Origin: an uncultured Collinsella sp.
GTDB lineage: Bacteria > Actinomycetota > Coriobacteriia > Coriobacteriales > Coriobacteriaceae
Length of the DNA stretch: 46,914 nt
NCBI GenBank assembly: GCA_902479095.1
Contig: CABSNL010000010.1
Location: 1-46,914, forward strand
Direction: 5' to 3'
The translations under genes and the position numbers were made by a program. The notes under the pieces were generated by a model that saw only the letters and a list, made by a program, of their open reading frames with translations, made no database searches and had not been told where the DNA came from. Shown piece after piece: positions 34,383 to 43,148 of this stretch; within the stretch, counting starts at the first letter, position 1; every line of letters starts with the position of its first letter.

Positions 34383-35276
34383 GTGCCCGTGGACAACATA
34401 CAAGAGGAGTTTGGCGGCGAGCCCGTCGCGGCATTCTCGATGTCGCATCCGGCTGTGCCGGCCCTCTACATGGTGCTGACGCTGGGGCTCACCATGTTCT
34501 CGATGCAACCGGTGCTGATCGTGCTGTCGCTTGCGGGCGGGCTGGCGTATGGATTTGCGACGCGTGGGGCTGCCCGCACGCTGGGCGCACTCCGCTGGCA
34601 GTTGCCGGTGATTTTGATTATCGCGCTGGTCAATCCGCTGTTTAGCGCCTCGGGCTCGACGGAGCTGTTCCGTATTGGCATGCGCGCGGTGTATCTGGAA
34701 AGCATGGTATACGGCCTGTGCATGGGCGGGCTGTTTGTGGCGAGCGTGCTGTGGTTTGAGGCCGCGGCGTCGATGCTCGAATACGACAAGGTGCTCGCAC
34801 TGTTAGGCAACGCCGCGCCGGTGATCGCGCTTATGATCTCGATGTGCATGCGGCTTATCCCACAGTTTTTGCGCCGCGGCCGCACGGTGCTGGCGGTGCA
34901 GGACGCGATTGATGTACCGGGGCGTGCGCCGGCCGACCCCGTGCGCTCGCGCTTGCGGGCATCGAGCGTGTTGATGGGCTGGGGCATGGAAGATTCGCTG
35001 GAGCGCGCGGACGCGATGCGCTCGCGCGGGTGGGGTGCCGCGACGCGTCGTACGACGTATGCGCGGTATCGGCTGGGGCGCAGTGACGTTGCCGCGCTGG
35101 CCGGGCTCGTACTGTTTGGCGCTGCCGCGGTGGCGGTGGCGTGGACCGCGACGACGCAGTATTCGTTTTATCCGCAGCTCTCGGTGCCGGCGCCGTGGCC
35201 AGGCTATGTCGTGTACGCCGCCTGGATGGTGTTGCCTTGCGCGTTGCACGCGATTGATGAGAAGAGGTTTGGCTGA
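34383..35276 (+). CDS. ECF transporter T component (EcfT/CbiQ-like)
   Basis: Transmembrane coupling subunit of an energy-coupling-factor vitamin importer. 297 aa from GTG 34383 behind GAGGGGA; a second GTG (34389) and ATG 34440 are alternatives. About five to six helices are visible (VLTLGLTMFSMQPVLIVLSL, LPVILIIALVNPLF, VIALMISMCMRLIPQFL, VAALAGLVLFGAAAVAV). A cytosolic loop holds two coupling-helix-type motifs, RADAMRSRGWG being the conserved A-R-G one. The stop overlaps the next start (TGATG). Confidence 0.87.
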   Translation: MPVDNIQEEFGGEPVAAFSMSHPAVPALYMVLTLGLTMFSMQPVLIVLSLAGGLAYGFATRGAARTLGALRWQLPVILIIALVNPLFSASGSTELFRIGMRAVYLESMVYGLCMGGLFVASVLWFEAAASMLEYDKVLALLGNAAPVIALMISMCMRLIPQFLRRGRTVLAVQDAIDVPGRAPADPVRSRLRASSVLMGWGMEDSLERADAMRSRGWGAATRRTTYARYRLGRSDVAALAGLVLFGAAAVAVAWTATTQYSFYPQLSVPAPWPGYVVYAAWMVLPCALHAIDEKRFG

Positions 35277-36919
35277 TGGCTCGGTTTGATAGGAGCTCGG
35301 CGGCGGGTGTGGCATATGGCTCGGCCGCGCCGGCGATTGAGGTGCGAGGCCTTAGTTTTGCCTACCCCGATGCTGATGCTGCGGTGCTCGAGGGGCTCGA
35401 CTGGTCTGTTCCCCAAGGTGCATTTGCGCTGCTTGTTGGCGGTACCGGATCGGGTAAGTCGACGCTGCTGTCGCTGCTCAAGCCCGAGATCGCTCCGGCG
35501 GGTGAGCGCACTGGCGAACTGAGCGTGCTGGGCGAGAACGTTGCCGACATGGACGTGCGGGCATCGGCGGAGCGCGTGGGCTATGTGTTCCAGGATCCCG
35601 AGAACCAGATCGTGTGCGAAACCGTGTGGCACGAGATGGCGTTTGGCCTGGAAAACTTGGGGCTAGCACGTGATGAGATGCGCCGTCGCGTAGCTGAGAC
35701 CAGCTATTTCTTTGGGCTGGAAGATTGGCTTCACCGCGATACTGACACGCTTTCGGGTGGCCGCAAGCAGCTGCTGTCGCTTGCCGCCGTTCTGACGCTG
35801 CGCCCGCACGTGCTGCTGCTCGACGAGCCCACGTCTCAGCTCGATCCCGTTGCCGAGAAGAATTTCCTGCACGCGCTGTTTCGTGTGAATCGCGAGCTGG
35901 ACTGCACGGTTGTTGTGGCGACGCATCAGCCGCGCCCAATGCTCGAATACGCGACGTGTGCGTACCGGATTGAGGATGGCCGCGTGCACGAGGCGGCGGA
36001 TATGGCATCTTTGGGACGCCGAGAATCGCTGTTTTCCGATGACACGTTGGGGTGGGGTGCCATCCGATGTGCAAAAAACGGAGTATTCAGCAGGCGTGAG
36101 GACAATTTGGGCTCTCTGGAGCCGCCCGGGGGCGTATCGAGTGCGAAAAAAAGTTTGGAATTGGACAAATCGTCCGAATTTGTGGCGCAAACGTCGCTCG
36201 AGAACGGCTTGGAAGCCTTCTCGCGCACGGATGGAAGCAGAATACTCCAAAAAATGCACGCTGGGTCGGCTACCACCCTGTCGGAAGGTTGGTTTCGCTA
36301 CGATCGAGCGTCCGGCTGGGTGCTGCACGGGCTCGATGCGTCGTTTTCGGCCGGTGCGGTGCATGCGATCGTGGGCGGCAACGGATGCGGTAAGTCGACG
36401 ATACTCTCGGTGCTGGCGAAGACCGCCAAGCTGCAGCGCGGCCGCATGGTGCGCGGAGCGGCCTCGGCGGCGCTGCTGCCTCAGAATCCCAAAGCATTGC
36501 TGGTTGCCGAGACGGTGTGCGACGAGCTGATGGAATGGGCTTCAGCCTGCGGATATGACGAGACCGTGGCGCGGGAGCGCGCGGCGAGCTTGGGGCTGGA
36601 CGGCCTGGAGACGCGCCACCCCTACGACCTCTCGGGCGGACAGCGCCAGCTGCTCGCACTGGCAAAGCTGCTGCTGATCGGCCCCGAGCTGCTGCTGCTT
36701 GACGAGCCCACGAAGGGCTTGGACCTGGAGAGCCGCCGCATCATCGCCCGCGCCCTGCGTGACCATGCGAAGGTTGGCGGCACCGTCATCATGGCCACGC
36801 ACGATCTGGATTTTGCCGAGCAGGTTGCCGATGACGTTGCCATGATGTTTGACGGTGAGATTGCCTGCATGGAGTCCCCGGCCGACTTCTTTGCCGACAA
36901 CGTGTTCTATAGGGCGTGA
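35276..36919 (+). CDS. Fused double ATPase of the ECF transporter (A1-A2)
   Basis: 547 aa. Two ABC domains in one chain. The first has Walker A GGTGSGKST (about 55-63), Q-loop VFQDPENQI, signature LSGGRKQ, Walker B VLLLDEPTSQLDP. The second has Walker A GGNGCGKST (about 366-374), LSGGQRQ, LLLLDEPTKGLDLE and switch His in ATHDLDFA. In most genomes the two are separate EcfA and EcfA' genes. The linker (about residues 264-328) is encoded by a TIR-bounded insertion (36069-36259), lower in GC and poor in conserved motifs. Start ATG overlaps the T-component stop. Confidence 0.93.
   Translation: MARFDRSSAAGVAYGSAAPAIEVRGLSFAYPDADAAVLEGLDWSVPQGAFALLVGGTGSGKSTLLSLLKPEIAPAGERTGELSVLGENVADMDVRASAERVGYVFQDPENQIVCETVWHEMAFGLENLGLARDEMRRRVAETSYFFGLEDWLHRDTDTLSGGRKQLLSLAAVLTLRPHVLLLDEPTSQLDPVAEKNFLHALFRVNRELDCTVVVATHQPRPMLEYATCAYRIEDGRVHEAADMASLGRRESLFSDDTLGWGAIRCAKNGVFSRREDNLGSLEPPGGVSSAKKSLELDKSSEFVAQTSLENGLEAFSRTDGSRILQKMHAGSATTLSEGWFRYDRASGWVLHGLDASFSAGAVHAIVGGNGCGKSTILSVLAKTAKLQRGRMVRGAASAALLPQNPKALLVAETVCDELMEWASACGYDETVARERAASLGLDGLETRHPYDLSGGQRQLLALAKLLLIGPELLLLDEPTKGLDLESRRIIARALRDHAKVGGTVIMATHDLDFAEQVADDVAMMFDGEIACMESPADFFADNVFYRA
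36069..36259. repeat. TIR-bounded 191-bp segment inside the ECF ATPase linker
   Basis: GTGCAAAAAACGGAGTATTC (36069-36088) and GAATACTCCAAAAAATGCAC (36240-36259) are near-perfect inverted repeats, extended by AGC and GCA inside. The segment lies exactly between the two ABC domains, is in frame throughout and has its own composition. It looks like a captured MITE-like unit that became a peptide linker. Confidence 0.72.
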
Positions 36920-36923
36920 TGGG

Positions 36924-37637
36924 ATGGCGGATTTTCGCGCCTCGCGCCTACTCACAAAACTTGAGATTCCGCTGTTGTTGGCGGTGCCGGCGGTGATGGC
37001 TGCCGCGTTGCTGGCGGGTGTTGAGCAGGCAGCGTTGGCCATGCTGGTTGTGGTGGCGTTGGTGCTTGCGCTGTTCTTTGCGGGCTATGAGGCATCGCGT
37101 CCAGGCCTGCGCCAGATTATGCCCACGCTGGTGCTGGCGGCGCTGGCGGCGGCGGGGCGCATCCTGTTTGGGCCCATTCCCGACTTTAAACCGGTGAGCG
37201 CCATCGCCATTATCGCGGGGGCGACGCTTGGCCGCCGCAATGGTTTTATGGTTGGCGCGCTGGCGGCGCTGACCAGCAATTTCTTTTTTGGACAGGGCAT
37301 GTGGACGCCGTGGCAGATGTATGCCTGGGGTCTGGTTGGCTATGTTGGCGGTGCGCTGGCGTATGCGGGTGCGTTCGACCGCGCCGACGGTACCGTGCGC
37401 ATGCCAGCGCTGCTGGCGTACGGCTTTGCGTCGGGCCTGCTCTATGGCGTCGTGATCAACGCGTATGACATCATTGGATTTGTACAGCCGCTTACTTGGG
37501 CGGGTGCCGTGGCGCGTCTTGCCACGGCAGTGCCGTTCGATATCACGCACGGCCTTGCGACCTGCGTGTTTTTGGCCGCCTTGTACAAGCCTTGGTGCCG
37601 TCGCATCAACCGTGTCGTCGTGAAATACGGACTGTAG
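36924..37637 (+). CDS. ECF transporter S component (vitamin-type substrate binding)
   Basis: 237 aa with about six membrane helices. RILFGPIPDFKPVSAIAIIA, LGRRNGFMVGALAALTSNFF and FGQGMWTPWQMYAWGLVGYV are family hallmarks of ECF S components. Resemblance to the cobalamin-type CbrT group suggests a corrinoid substrate; the evidence is recalled pattern similarity only. Start ATG 36924, 4 bp after the ATPase stop. It completes a T-A-S operon, so this is a dedicated group I-like arrangement. Confidence 0.82.
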   Translation: MADFRASRLLTKLEIPLLLAVPAVMAAALLAGVEQAALAMLVVVALVLALFFAGYEASRPGLRQIMPTLVLAALAAAGRILFGPIPDFKPVSAIAIIAGATLGRRNGFMVGALAALTSNFFFGQGMWTPWQMYAWGLVGYVGGALAYAGAFDRADGTVRMPALLAYGFASGLLYGVVINAYDIIGFVQPLTWAGAVARLATAVPFDITHGLATCVFLAALYKPWCRRINRVVVKYGL

Positions 37638-37661
37638 GGCATTTCGCGTTCCCACACGAAC

Positions 37662-37724
37662 TTGCGGTGGAATAGTTCTCGTTTTTGGCTATTTGCTGCC
37701 CAAACAGGAACTATTCCACCGCAA
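37662..37724. repeat. Inverted repeat with perfect 17-bp arms
   Basis: TTGCGGTGGAATAGTTC (37662-37678) and its complement (37708-37724) enclose 29 nt that contain TTTTTGGCTATTTGC. It follows the ECF operon and precedes convergent xth. No T-run follows the right arm. Confidence 0.83.
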
Positions 37725-37786
37725 CTTATAGGGGGAGAGGGGTCACATGATCTGTTTTCCTCTGTCTCCCAGGAAATTACTTGGGG

Positions 37787-38605
37787 CTAGAGCTCTAGCG
37801 TGAGGGTGACGGGGCAGTGATCGCTGCCGAAGATATCGCCGCGGATACCGGTGTCGCGCACGGTATTGGCGATTGAATCACTTACCAAGAAGTAATCGAT
37901 GCGCCAGCCGGCGTTGTTCTTGCGGGCATTAAAGCGATAACTCCACCAGCTGTAGACGCCCTCGACGTCTGGATTAGCCGTGCGCCAGGTATCGGTAAAG
38001 CCGGCGTTGAGCAGCTCGGTAAACTTGCCGCGTTCTTCGTCCGAAAAGCCCGCGTTGCCGCGGTTGGACTTGGGGTTCTTAAGGTCGATCTCCTCGTGCG
38101 CAACGTTAAAGTCGCCGCAGGTCACGACGGGTTTGCCGGTCTCGCACTCGAGCGCGTTCAAAAAGCCGCGGTAGGCATCGTCCCAGGCCATGCGCACGTC
38201 GATGCGGGCGAGTTCGTTTTGCGCGTTGGGAGTGTAGACATCCACAAACCAGAACTTGTCGAACTCCAGCGCGCAGACGCGGCCCTCGGTCGTGGCCTGC
38301 GCCACGAGCTCGGCCGCCTCGCCCTCGCCGGCGTAGGGTAACAGCGCGTCGGCGCGCAGTACGCGCAGCGGTTCCTGGCGGCTAAAGACCGCGGTGCCCG
38401 AGTAGCCCTTGCGCTCGGCGTAGCTCCAGGTTTGGTGATAGCCGGGCAGGTCGATATCGACCTGGCCCTCCTGCAGCTTGGTCTCTTGCAGCGCCAGGAT
38501 ATCGACGTCGAGTTCTTGTGCGATTTGAATAAAGCTCGGGTCCTTTTTGAGCACGGCGCGCAGGCCGTTAACGTTCCACGAGGCAAAGGTGTAAGTCTGA
38601 GGCAT
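37787..38605 (-). CDS. xth: Exodeoxyribonuclease III
   Basis: AP endonuclease and 3' exonuclease for base-excision repair. 272 aa. Metal and active-site motifs SWNVNGLRA (N-terminal), ALQETKLQ, CGDFNVAH and GSDHCPV (C-terminal His) are all visible. Start ATG 38605 follows GAAAGGACACC. It is divergent from the sirtuin gene, with 135 bp between the starts. Confidence 0.95.
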   Translation of the reverse strand: MPQTYTFASWNVNGLRAVLKKDPSFIQIAQELDVDILALQETKLQEGQVDIDLPGYHQTWSYAERKGYSGTAVFSRQEPLRVLRADALLPYAGEGEAAELVAQATTEGRVCALEFDKFWFVDVYTPNAQNELARIDVRMAWDDAYRGFLNALECETGKPVVTCGDFNVAHEEIDLKNPKSNRGNAGFSDEERGKFTELLNAGFTDTWRTANPDVEGVYSWWSYRFNARKNNAGWRIDYFLVSDSIANTVRDTGIRGDIFGSDHCPVTLTLEL

Positions 38606-38740
38606 GGTGTCCTTTCGACGGGGTTGGCAGGCTTAAGATTAACGCAACAGGGGCGGGGTGGGTTCCGCGCGTGCTGACTTAAAGGCCGCATGCTGGGACG
38701 TCGCCCAACGCTGCCCGACTAACAAGGACGGAGGACTCAT

Positions 38741-39493
38741 ATGACGCAGGCAATATCGGATCCCAAGCAGGCCTCCGCCGCGCTGGCGGAGCTTTTTGAT
38801 ACCCACAAGCGCGTGGTCTTCTTTGGCGGCGCGGGCGTTTCCACGGCGAGTGGCATCCCCGATTTCCGCAGCATGGACGGCCTGTATCACCAGCAGTTTG
38901 CCTATCCGCCCGAGACCATACTGTCGCATAGCTTTTACGAGGCGCATCCTGCGGAGTTCTTCGACTTTTACCGCACCAAGATGATCGCGCTTAACGCTAA
39001 GCCCAACCGCTGCCACATCAAGCTGGCCGAGCTGGAGCGCGCCGGCAAGCTTGATGCCGTGGTGACGCAAAATATCGACGGCCTGCATCAGGTGGCCGGC
39101 TCGCAACGCGTGTTCGAGCTGCACGGATCGGTCCATCGCAACATTTGCCAGTCGTGCGGCGCGGTCTATAGCGCCGAGTGGATTTGCTCGCGCGAGCACG
39201 AGGACGCCGCGGGTGCGCCTGTGTGTCCTGCGTGCGGCGGGCGCATCAAGCCCGATGTAGTGCTCTACGAGGAGCCGCTCGACGAGCACGTGCTGACCGG
39301 TGCCGTTGCCGCCATCGCCGCGGCCGATGCCCTCATTGTGGGCGGGACCTCGCTCGTGGTGTATCCGGCGGCAGGCCTTACGCGTTACTTTACCGGCGAT
39401 ACGCTGGCCATATGCAACCTTGCTCCCACCGATCAGGATGCAAATGCCGACCTGCTGATTTCTTGCGACATCGCGGCCGCGTTTGCGTTCTAG
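38741..39493 (+). CDS. Sirtuin NAD-dependent protein deacylase
   Basis: 250 aa. NAD-binding GAGVSTASGIPDFRS (about 30-44), TQNIDGLHQ and the catalytic His in FELHGSV are intact. A zinc-binding module has CQSC and CPAC pairs (about 137-168). It removes acyl groups from lysines using NAD. Start ATG 38741 follows GGACGGAGGACTCAT. No acetyltransferase partner is adjacent. Confidence 0.95.
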   Translation: MTQAISDPKQASAALAELFDTHKRVVFFGGAGVSTASGIPDFRSMDGLYHQQFAYPPETILSHSFYEAHPAEFFDFYRTKMIALNAKPNRCHIKLAELERAGKLDAVVTQNIDGLHQVAGSQRVFELHGSVHRNICQSCGAVYSAEWICSREHEDAAGAPVCPACGGRIKPDVVLYEEPLDEHVLTGAVAAIAAADALIVGGTSLVVYPAAGLTRYFTGDTLAICNLAPTDQDANADLLISCDIAAAFAF

Positions 39494-39588
39494 CCCGCGC
39501 GCGCGGATACAATAGAAAGACTGAGTGCAAAGCGACCCCGCCGCCAGCTCCCCAAGCTCGGCGGCGTGGGCATTTTAGGAGGATGTTC

Positions 39589-41331
39589 ATGGCGAACGAC
39601 AGCAAGACATGGCGGTGCGGAAAGTATGAGCTCAGCTTTGACCGTCCGCGCATCATGGGCGTCCTCAACGTGACGCCCGATTCGTTTAGCGATGGCGGGG
39701 AGCACTTCGACCCGGATGCCGCCATCGAGTACGGCCTGGCGATGCTCGACGCCGGCGCCGACATCATCGACGTGGGCGGCGAGTCCACGCGCCCCGGTTT
39801 TACCCCGGTCAACCCCGACGAGGAGGCTCGCCGCGTGCTGCCCGTGGTGCGCGCGCTGGCCAAGGAGGGCGCCATCGTCTCGATCGACACGCGTCATGTG
39901 GCGGTTGCCAAGGCGGCCGTGCGCTGCGGCGCCTCGATCGTCAACGACGTGACCGGCTTCACCGATCCCAAGATGGTCGAGTTTGTTAAGACGAGCACCT
40001 GCGGCGTCATCGTGATGCATGCCGGCGAGGTCGCCGCGCCCACCCGCACGCACGCAACGGTGCAGCTCGATACCTCGGCAGCGGCGTTTGTTGCCGAGAA
40101 GGCGCGCGAGGCGGCTGCCGAGGCCGCGCGTGAGGCCGAGAAGCCGGCTCGCCGCCGTCGCGGCAAGTTGCTGGGCGAGCCTAAGCCGGAGGCCAAGCTT
40201 CCGGGCGGCGTGGTGCAGCCCTCGTTGCCGTTTGGCGAACCGGAGCCCACGTCCGAGCCTTCAAGCGAGCAGGAGACGCCGGCCGCCGAGCAGGCTACTG
40301 CCGCCGAGACCGTCGCGCCCGCGCCCGAGGCCACTCCCGCAGCCACCGAGGCCGCATCGGAGTCCAATGACCGCCTGGCCGCCATGATGCGCCGCAGCGC
40401 CCGCCGCGAGGAAGCCTACGTGCCCACCTCGCAGCTCCGCCGCTTCACCCTGCCCGATTCGGCGCCCATCATGCGCCGCGTCATGGGCTTTCTGTCCGAC
40501 CAGGCCCGCACGCTCATCCATGCCGGCGTGTCGCGCGACCGCATCTGCATTGATCCTGGCCCGGGCTTTGGTAAGTCGGCTAACGAGGACATCGTCATCC
40601 AGCGCGAGACTGCCAAGATGGCGTCACTGGGCTATCCGCTCATGTGCGCCGTGTCGCGCAAGCGCTTTGTGGGCGCCGTCTCGGGTGTGACCGAGGCCGC
40701 CGAGCGCGATGCCGCTACGTTTGGCGTGTGCCTGGGCGCCATCCAGGCCGGTGCCAACATCGTGCGCGTGCACGACGCCGCGGGTTTTGCGCAGTTCCTG
40801 AACGGTTACTGGGCGGTTGCCAAGCCGCAGCCGCGCCGCGCGTTTGTGGCTGTGGGCTCCAACCTGGGGCATCGCTGCGACAACATCCGCGCTGCACGCG
40901 AGATGATCGCCGAGATTCCACTCACCTGCGTGTCCAACTCCTCCAAGATCTACGAGAGCGAGCCTGCCTACGAGACGCGCCAGGACGCGTTTGCCAACGC
41001 CGTCATCGAGATCAAGACCGAGCTGGCGCCGTTGGTGCTGCTCGACGAGCTCATGAAGATTGAGGCCGAGCTGGGGCGCGACCGCTCCAAAAAGGCCAAG
41101 GCCAACGGCCCGCGCACCATCGACCTGGACCTGCTGTGGATGGACGGCGAGACCCACGGCGGCAAAAAGCTGCGCCTGCCGCATCCGCTCATTGGCGAGC
41201 GCGACTTTGTGCTGGTGCCGCTCGAGGACCTGATGCACGACCCGGCGCGGTTCTTCCGCTACAACGGCGTCGAGGTCAAGGAGCCCGAGGATCGCGTGGG
41301 CCATATCGTGGGCGAATTGGGGCGTATGTAG
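39589..41331 (+). CDS. Dihydropteroate synthase - HPPK fusion (folP-folK)
   Basis: 580 aa, two consecutive folate enzymes in one chain, order FolP then FolK. DHPS: RIMGVLNVTPDSFSDGG (21-37), DVGGESTRPG (61-70), the SIDT strand (98-101), IDPGPGFGKS (321-330), SRKRF (356-360). HPPK: FVAVGSNLGHRCDNI (419-433), GPRTIDLDLLWMDG (507-520) and PHPLIGERDFVLVPL (531-545). Between residues about 155 and 285 DHPS is split by an Ala/Glu/Pro-rich, low-complexity insertion of about 130 residues. Start ATG 39589 follows AGGAGG. A TACAAT (39508-39513) is a possible -10. The birA-like gene follows immediately. Confidence 0.93.
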   Translation: MANDSKTWRCGKYELSFDRPRIMGVLNVTPDSFSDGGEHFDPDAAIEYGLAMLDAGADIIDVGGESTRPGFTPVNPDEEARRVLPVVRALAKEGAIVSIDTRHVAVAKAAVRCGASIVNDVTGFTDPKMVEFVKTSTCGVIVMHAGEVAAPTRTHATVQLDTSAAAFVAEKAREAAAEAAREAEKPARRRRGKLLGEPKPEAKLPGGVVQPSLPFGEPEPTSEPSSEQETPAAEQATAAETVAPAPEATPAATEAASESNDRLAAMMRRSARREEAYVPTSQLRRFTLPDSAPIMRRVMGFLSDQARTLIHAGVSRDRICIDPGPGFGKSANEDIVIQRETAKMASLGYPLMCAVSRKRFVGAVSGVTEAAERDAATFGVCLGAIQAGANIVRVHDAAGFAQFLNGYWAVAKPQPRRAFVAVGSNLGHRCDNIRAAREMIAEIPLTCVSNSSKIYESEPAYETRQDAFANAVIEIKTELAPLVLLDELMKIEAELGRDRSKKAKANGPRTIDLDLLWMDGETHGGKKLRLPHPLIGERDFVLVPLEDLMHDPARFFRYNGVEVKEPEDRVGHIVGELGRM

Positions 41332-42033
41332 ATGATCGAGATGAATGCTGTTGCCGCCGGCACCGAGCTCGACGCGGCGCGTGACGCGGGCCGCGAGGGC
41401 GTGTCCGCGGGCTGGTGCGCATGGAACGCGGGCGATGCTTCGCTGACGTTTTCGCTGGTCGTGCGTCCGGATGTGAATATGCACGCCTTCCACGGCCTGC
41501 CGTTTGTGGCCGCAATGGGTATGATGGACGCGCTCGCGGGCACGGCCGCAACGCCGGGCCTGGGGCTTGCCGGCAAAGTGGGCATCCAGTGGCCGAGTGA
41601 CATCGTGTGCGGCGCGCCCGCGTTTGAGACGTCGCTCGCGCGCGTCGCCGTCAACGGCGGTGCCGGTGCTGCGGGCATGTTCGGTGCCGTGACGGTGGAT
41701 ATTGAGCGTTCGGCGTTGAGCGAGCTCGGTGTGGATGTGGCTGACGAAGCGCTGGTCGAGGCGCTGGCCGCCGCCATGCTGGCCCGCGTGGACGCCTGGG
41801 CGGTTGTTGCCAACACGCCGCAAGGCGCCGCAGGGCCGCTGGCTCCCGTGCTGGGCGAGTACTTCGACATGGTGCCGCTGCTGGGCCGCCAAGTTGCGGC
41901 GGTGTCGCCCAACGGTTTGCCGCTTGCGGTCGGTGTGTTTGCGGGCCTGGATATCTGGGGTCGTGCGACTATCAAGACCGATGCCGGCGAGCAGGAGTTT
42001 CCGCCCGAGGCCGTACGAATTCGCGGGCTGTAG
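41332..42033 (+). CDS. Degenerate biotin-protein-ligase-like protein
   Basis: 233 aa. The layout follows the BirA catalytic domain: SLTFSLVVRPDVNMHAFHGL, GKVGIQWPSDIVCG (usual motif KWPNDI) and the C-terminal SH3-like EYFDMVPLLGRQVAAVSPNG to FPPEAVRIRGL. The biotin-loop GRGRxGRxW is not seen; the corresponding region reads SAGWCAWNAGD, and Lys of KWPNDI is replaced by Gln. It therefore may not adenylate biotin. Start ATG 41332 overlaps by proximity the folK stop (41329-41331), so it is in the folate operon. The 145-bp gap after it contains only a weak hairpin (about 42069-42105). Confidence 0.6.
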   Translation: MIEMNAVAAGTELDAARDAGREGVSAGWCAWNAGDASLTFSLVVRPDVNMHAFHGLPFVAAMGMMDALAGTAATPGLGLAGKVGIQWPSDIVCGAPAFETSLARVAVNGGAGAAGMFGAVTVDIERSALSELGVDVADEALVEALAAAMLARVDAWAVVANTPQGAAGPLAPVLGEYFDMVPLLGRQVAAVSPNGLPLAVGVFAGLDIWGRATIKTDAGEQEFPPEAVRIRGL

Positions 42034-42178
42034 CGCGGGGCGCCAGCGCTCAAAGACAACGATGACAACGAAGCCCTCTTCGGTCTGTGCCGGGGAGGGT
42101 TTCGCCTGTCTGGGGAATGGGCTTGGCGAACGTTTGCGGGGACTGTGGCATCGGGCGTGCTTGACTTAAGCCCCTGCT

Positions 42179-42952
42179 CTATCCCAGCTCCTGCATGCGG
42201 CGGTAGATTTCGCAGATGCCTTTGATGGTGAGTTGTCCGTCGACCACGTCGAAGGCATCGGTCGAATCGGCGACGATGCCGGCGAGACCGCCCGTGGCGA
42301 TAACGGTGGCGTCCTCACGACCCAGCTCGCGCTTCATGCGTGTGACCAGGCCCTCGGCCATGGCGGCAGCGCCCACCACGGCGCCGACCTTGATGCACTC
42401 CTCGGTATCGCGGCCGATGGCGTGCTCGGGCGCCTCGAGCGGCACACTGGCGAGCTTGGCGGCACGGGCGGCAAGCGCGTCCATGGAGATACGGATGCCC
42501 GGCGCAATCGCTCCGCCAATGTAATAGCCGTCCTCATCAATGACGTCGATATTGGTTGCGGTGCCAAAGTCCACCACGATCGCCGGCGCGTCGTAGAAGG
42601 TCTCGGCAGCGACGGCGTTGGCGATGCGGTCGGCACCAACGGCCTGGGGGCGCGCCGCCCGCAGCTTGGTCACGGCGGCCGTCTGCGGCCCGATGACGAT
42701 GGCGTCCGCGGCAATGCGGTCGGCCACGGCGTGCCACTCGCGCGAGAGCTGCGGCACCACGCCGGCAAAGGCGATCGCGTCGACCGCATCGAGCGAGAGG
42801 TCGTACATCTTAAAGAAGCCCATCAGGCGCACGTGGATCTCGTCGGCGGTATAGGAGCGGTCGGTGGGCATACGCCACGACTGCACCAGCTCGTCTCCGT
42901 CAAACAGGCCCATGGCCGTCTGCGTGTTTCCCATATCGATAGCGAGCAGCAT
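42179..42952 (-). CDS. coaX: Type III pantothenate kinase
   Basis: First step of coenzyme A synthesis. 257 aa. ATP-binding AIDMGNTQTAMGLF at the N-terminus, GADRIANAVAA and VDFGTATNIDVID in the middle, and GGAIAPGIRISMDAL are family signatures. Type III enzymes are not feedback-inhibited by CoA. Start ATG 42952 has GGGAG upstream; a longer open frame into the tRNA region is an artefact of the tRNA sequence. Confidence 0.95.
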   Translation of the reverse strand: MLLAIDMGNTQTAMGLFDGDELVQSWRMPTDRSYTADEIHVRLMGFFKMYDLSLDAVDAIAFAGVVPQLSREWHAVADRIAADAIVIGPQTAAVTKLRAARPQAVGADRIANAVAAETFYDAPAIVVDFGTATNIDVIDEDGYYIGGAIAPGIRISMDALAARAAKLASVPLEAPEHAIGRDTEECIKVGAVVGAAAMAEGLVTRMKRELGREDATVIATGGLAGIVADSTDAFDVVDGQLTIKGICEIYRRMQELG

Positions 42953-43088
42953 GTCTACTCCCGGTGTTGGCATAAAAGGACGCGCACCATTGTATACGTG
43001 CCGTCGACGGCGCTCGGCTGCGATTCGTTTACGGCGATAGGGGCTGAGGGGTTTAAATATGAAGGAATTATGCTCTACGAGATTTTTC

Positions 43089-43117
43089 TTGCCGTTTGCC
43101 GAACTCCCGTGTAATAT
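43089..43117 (+). promoter_or_regulatory. Promoter of the initiator tRNA gene
   Basis: TTGCCG (43089-43094), a 17-bp spacer and TAATAT (43112-43117) lie 32 bp before the tRNA 5' end. Confidence 0.6.
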
Positions 43118-43148
43118 TCTTTCTTGCGCACATGAGGCGCCCAGACAT

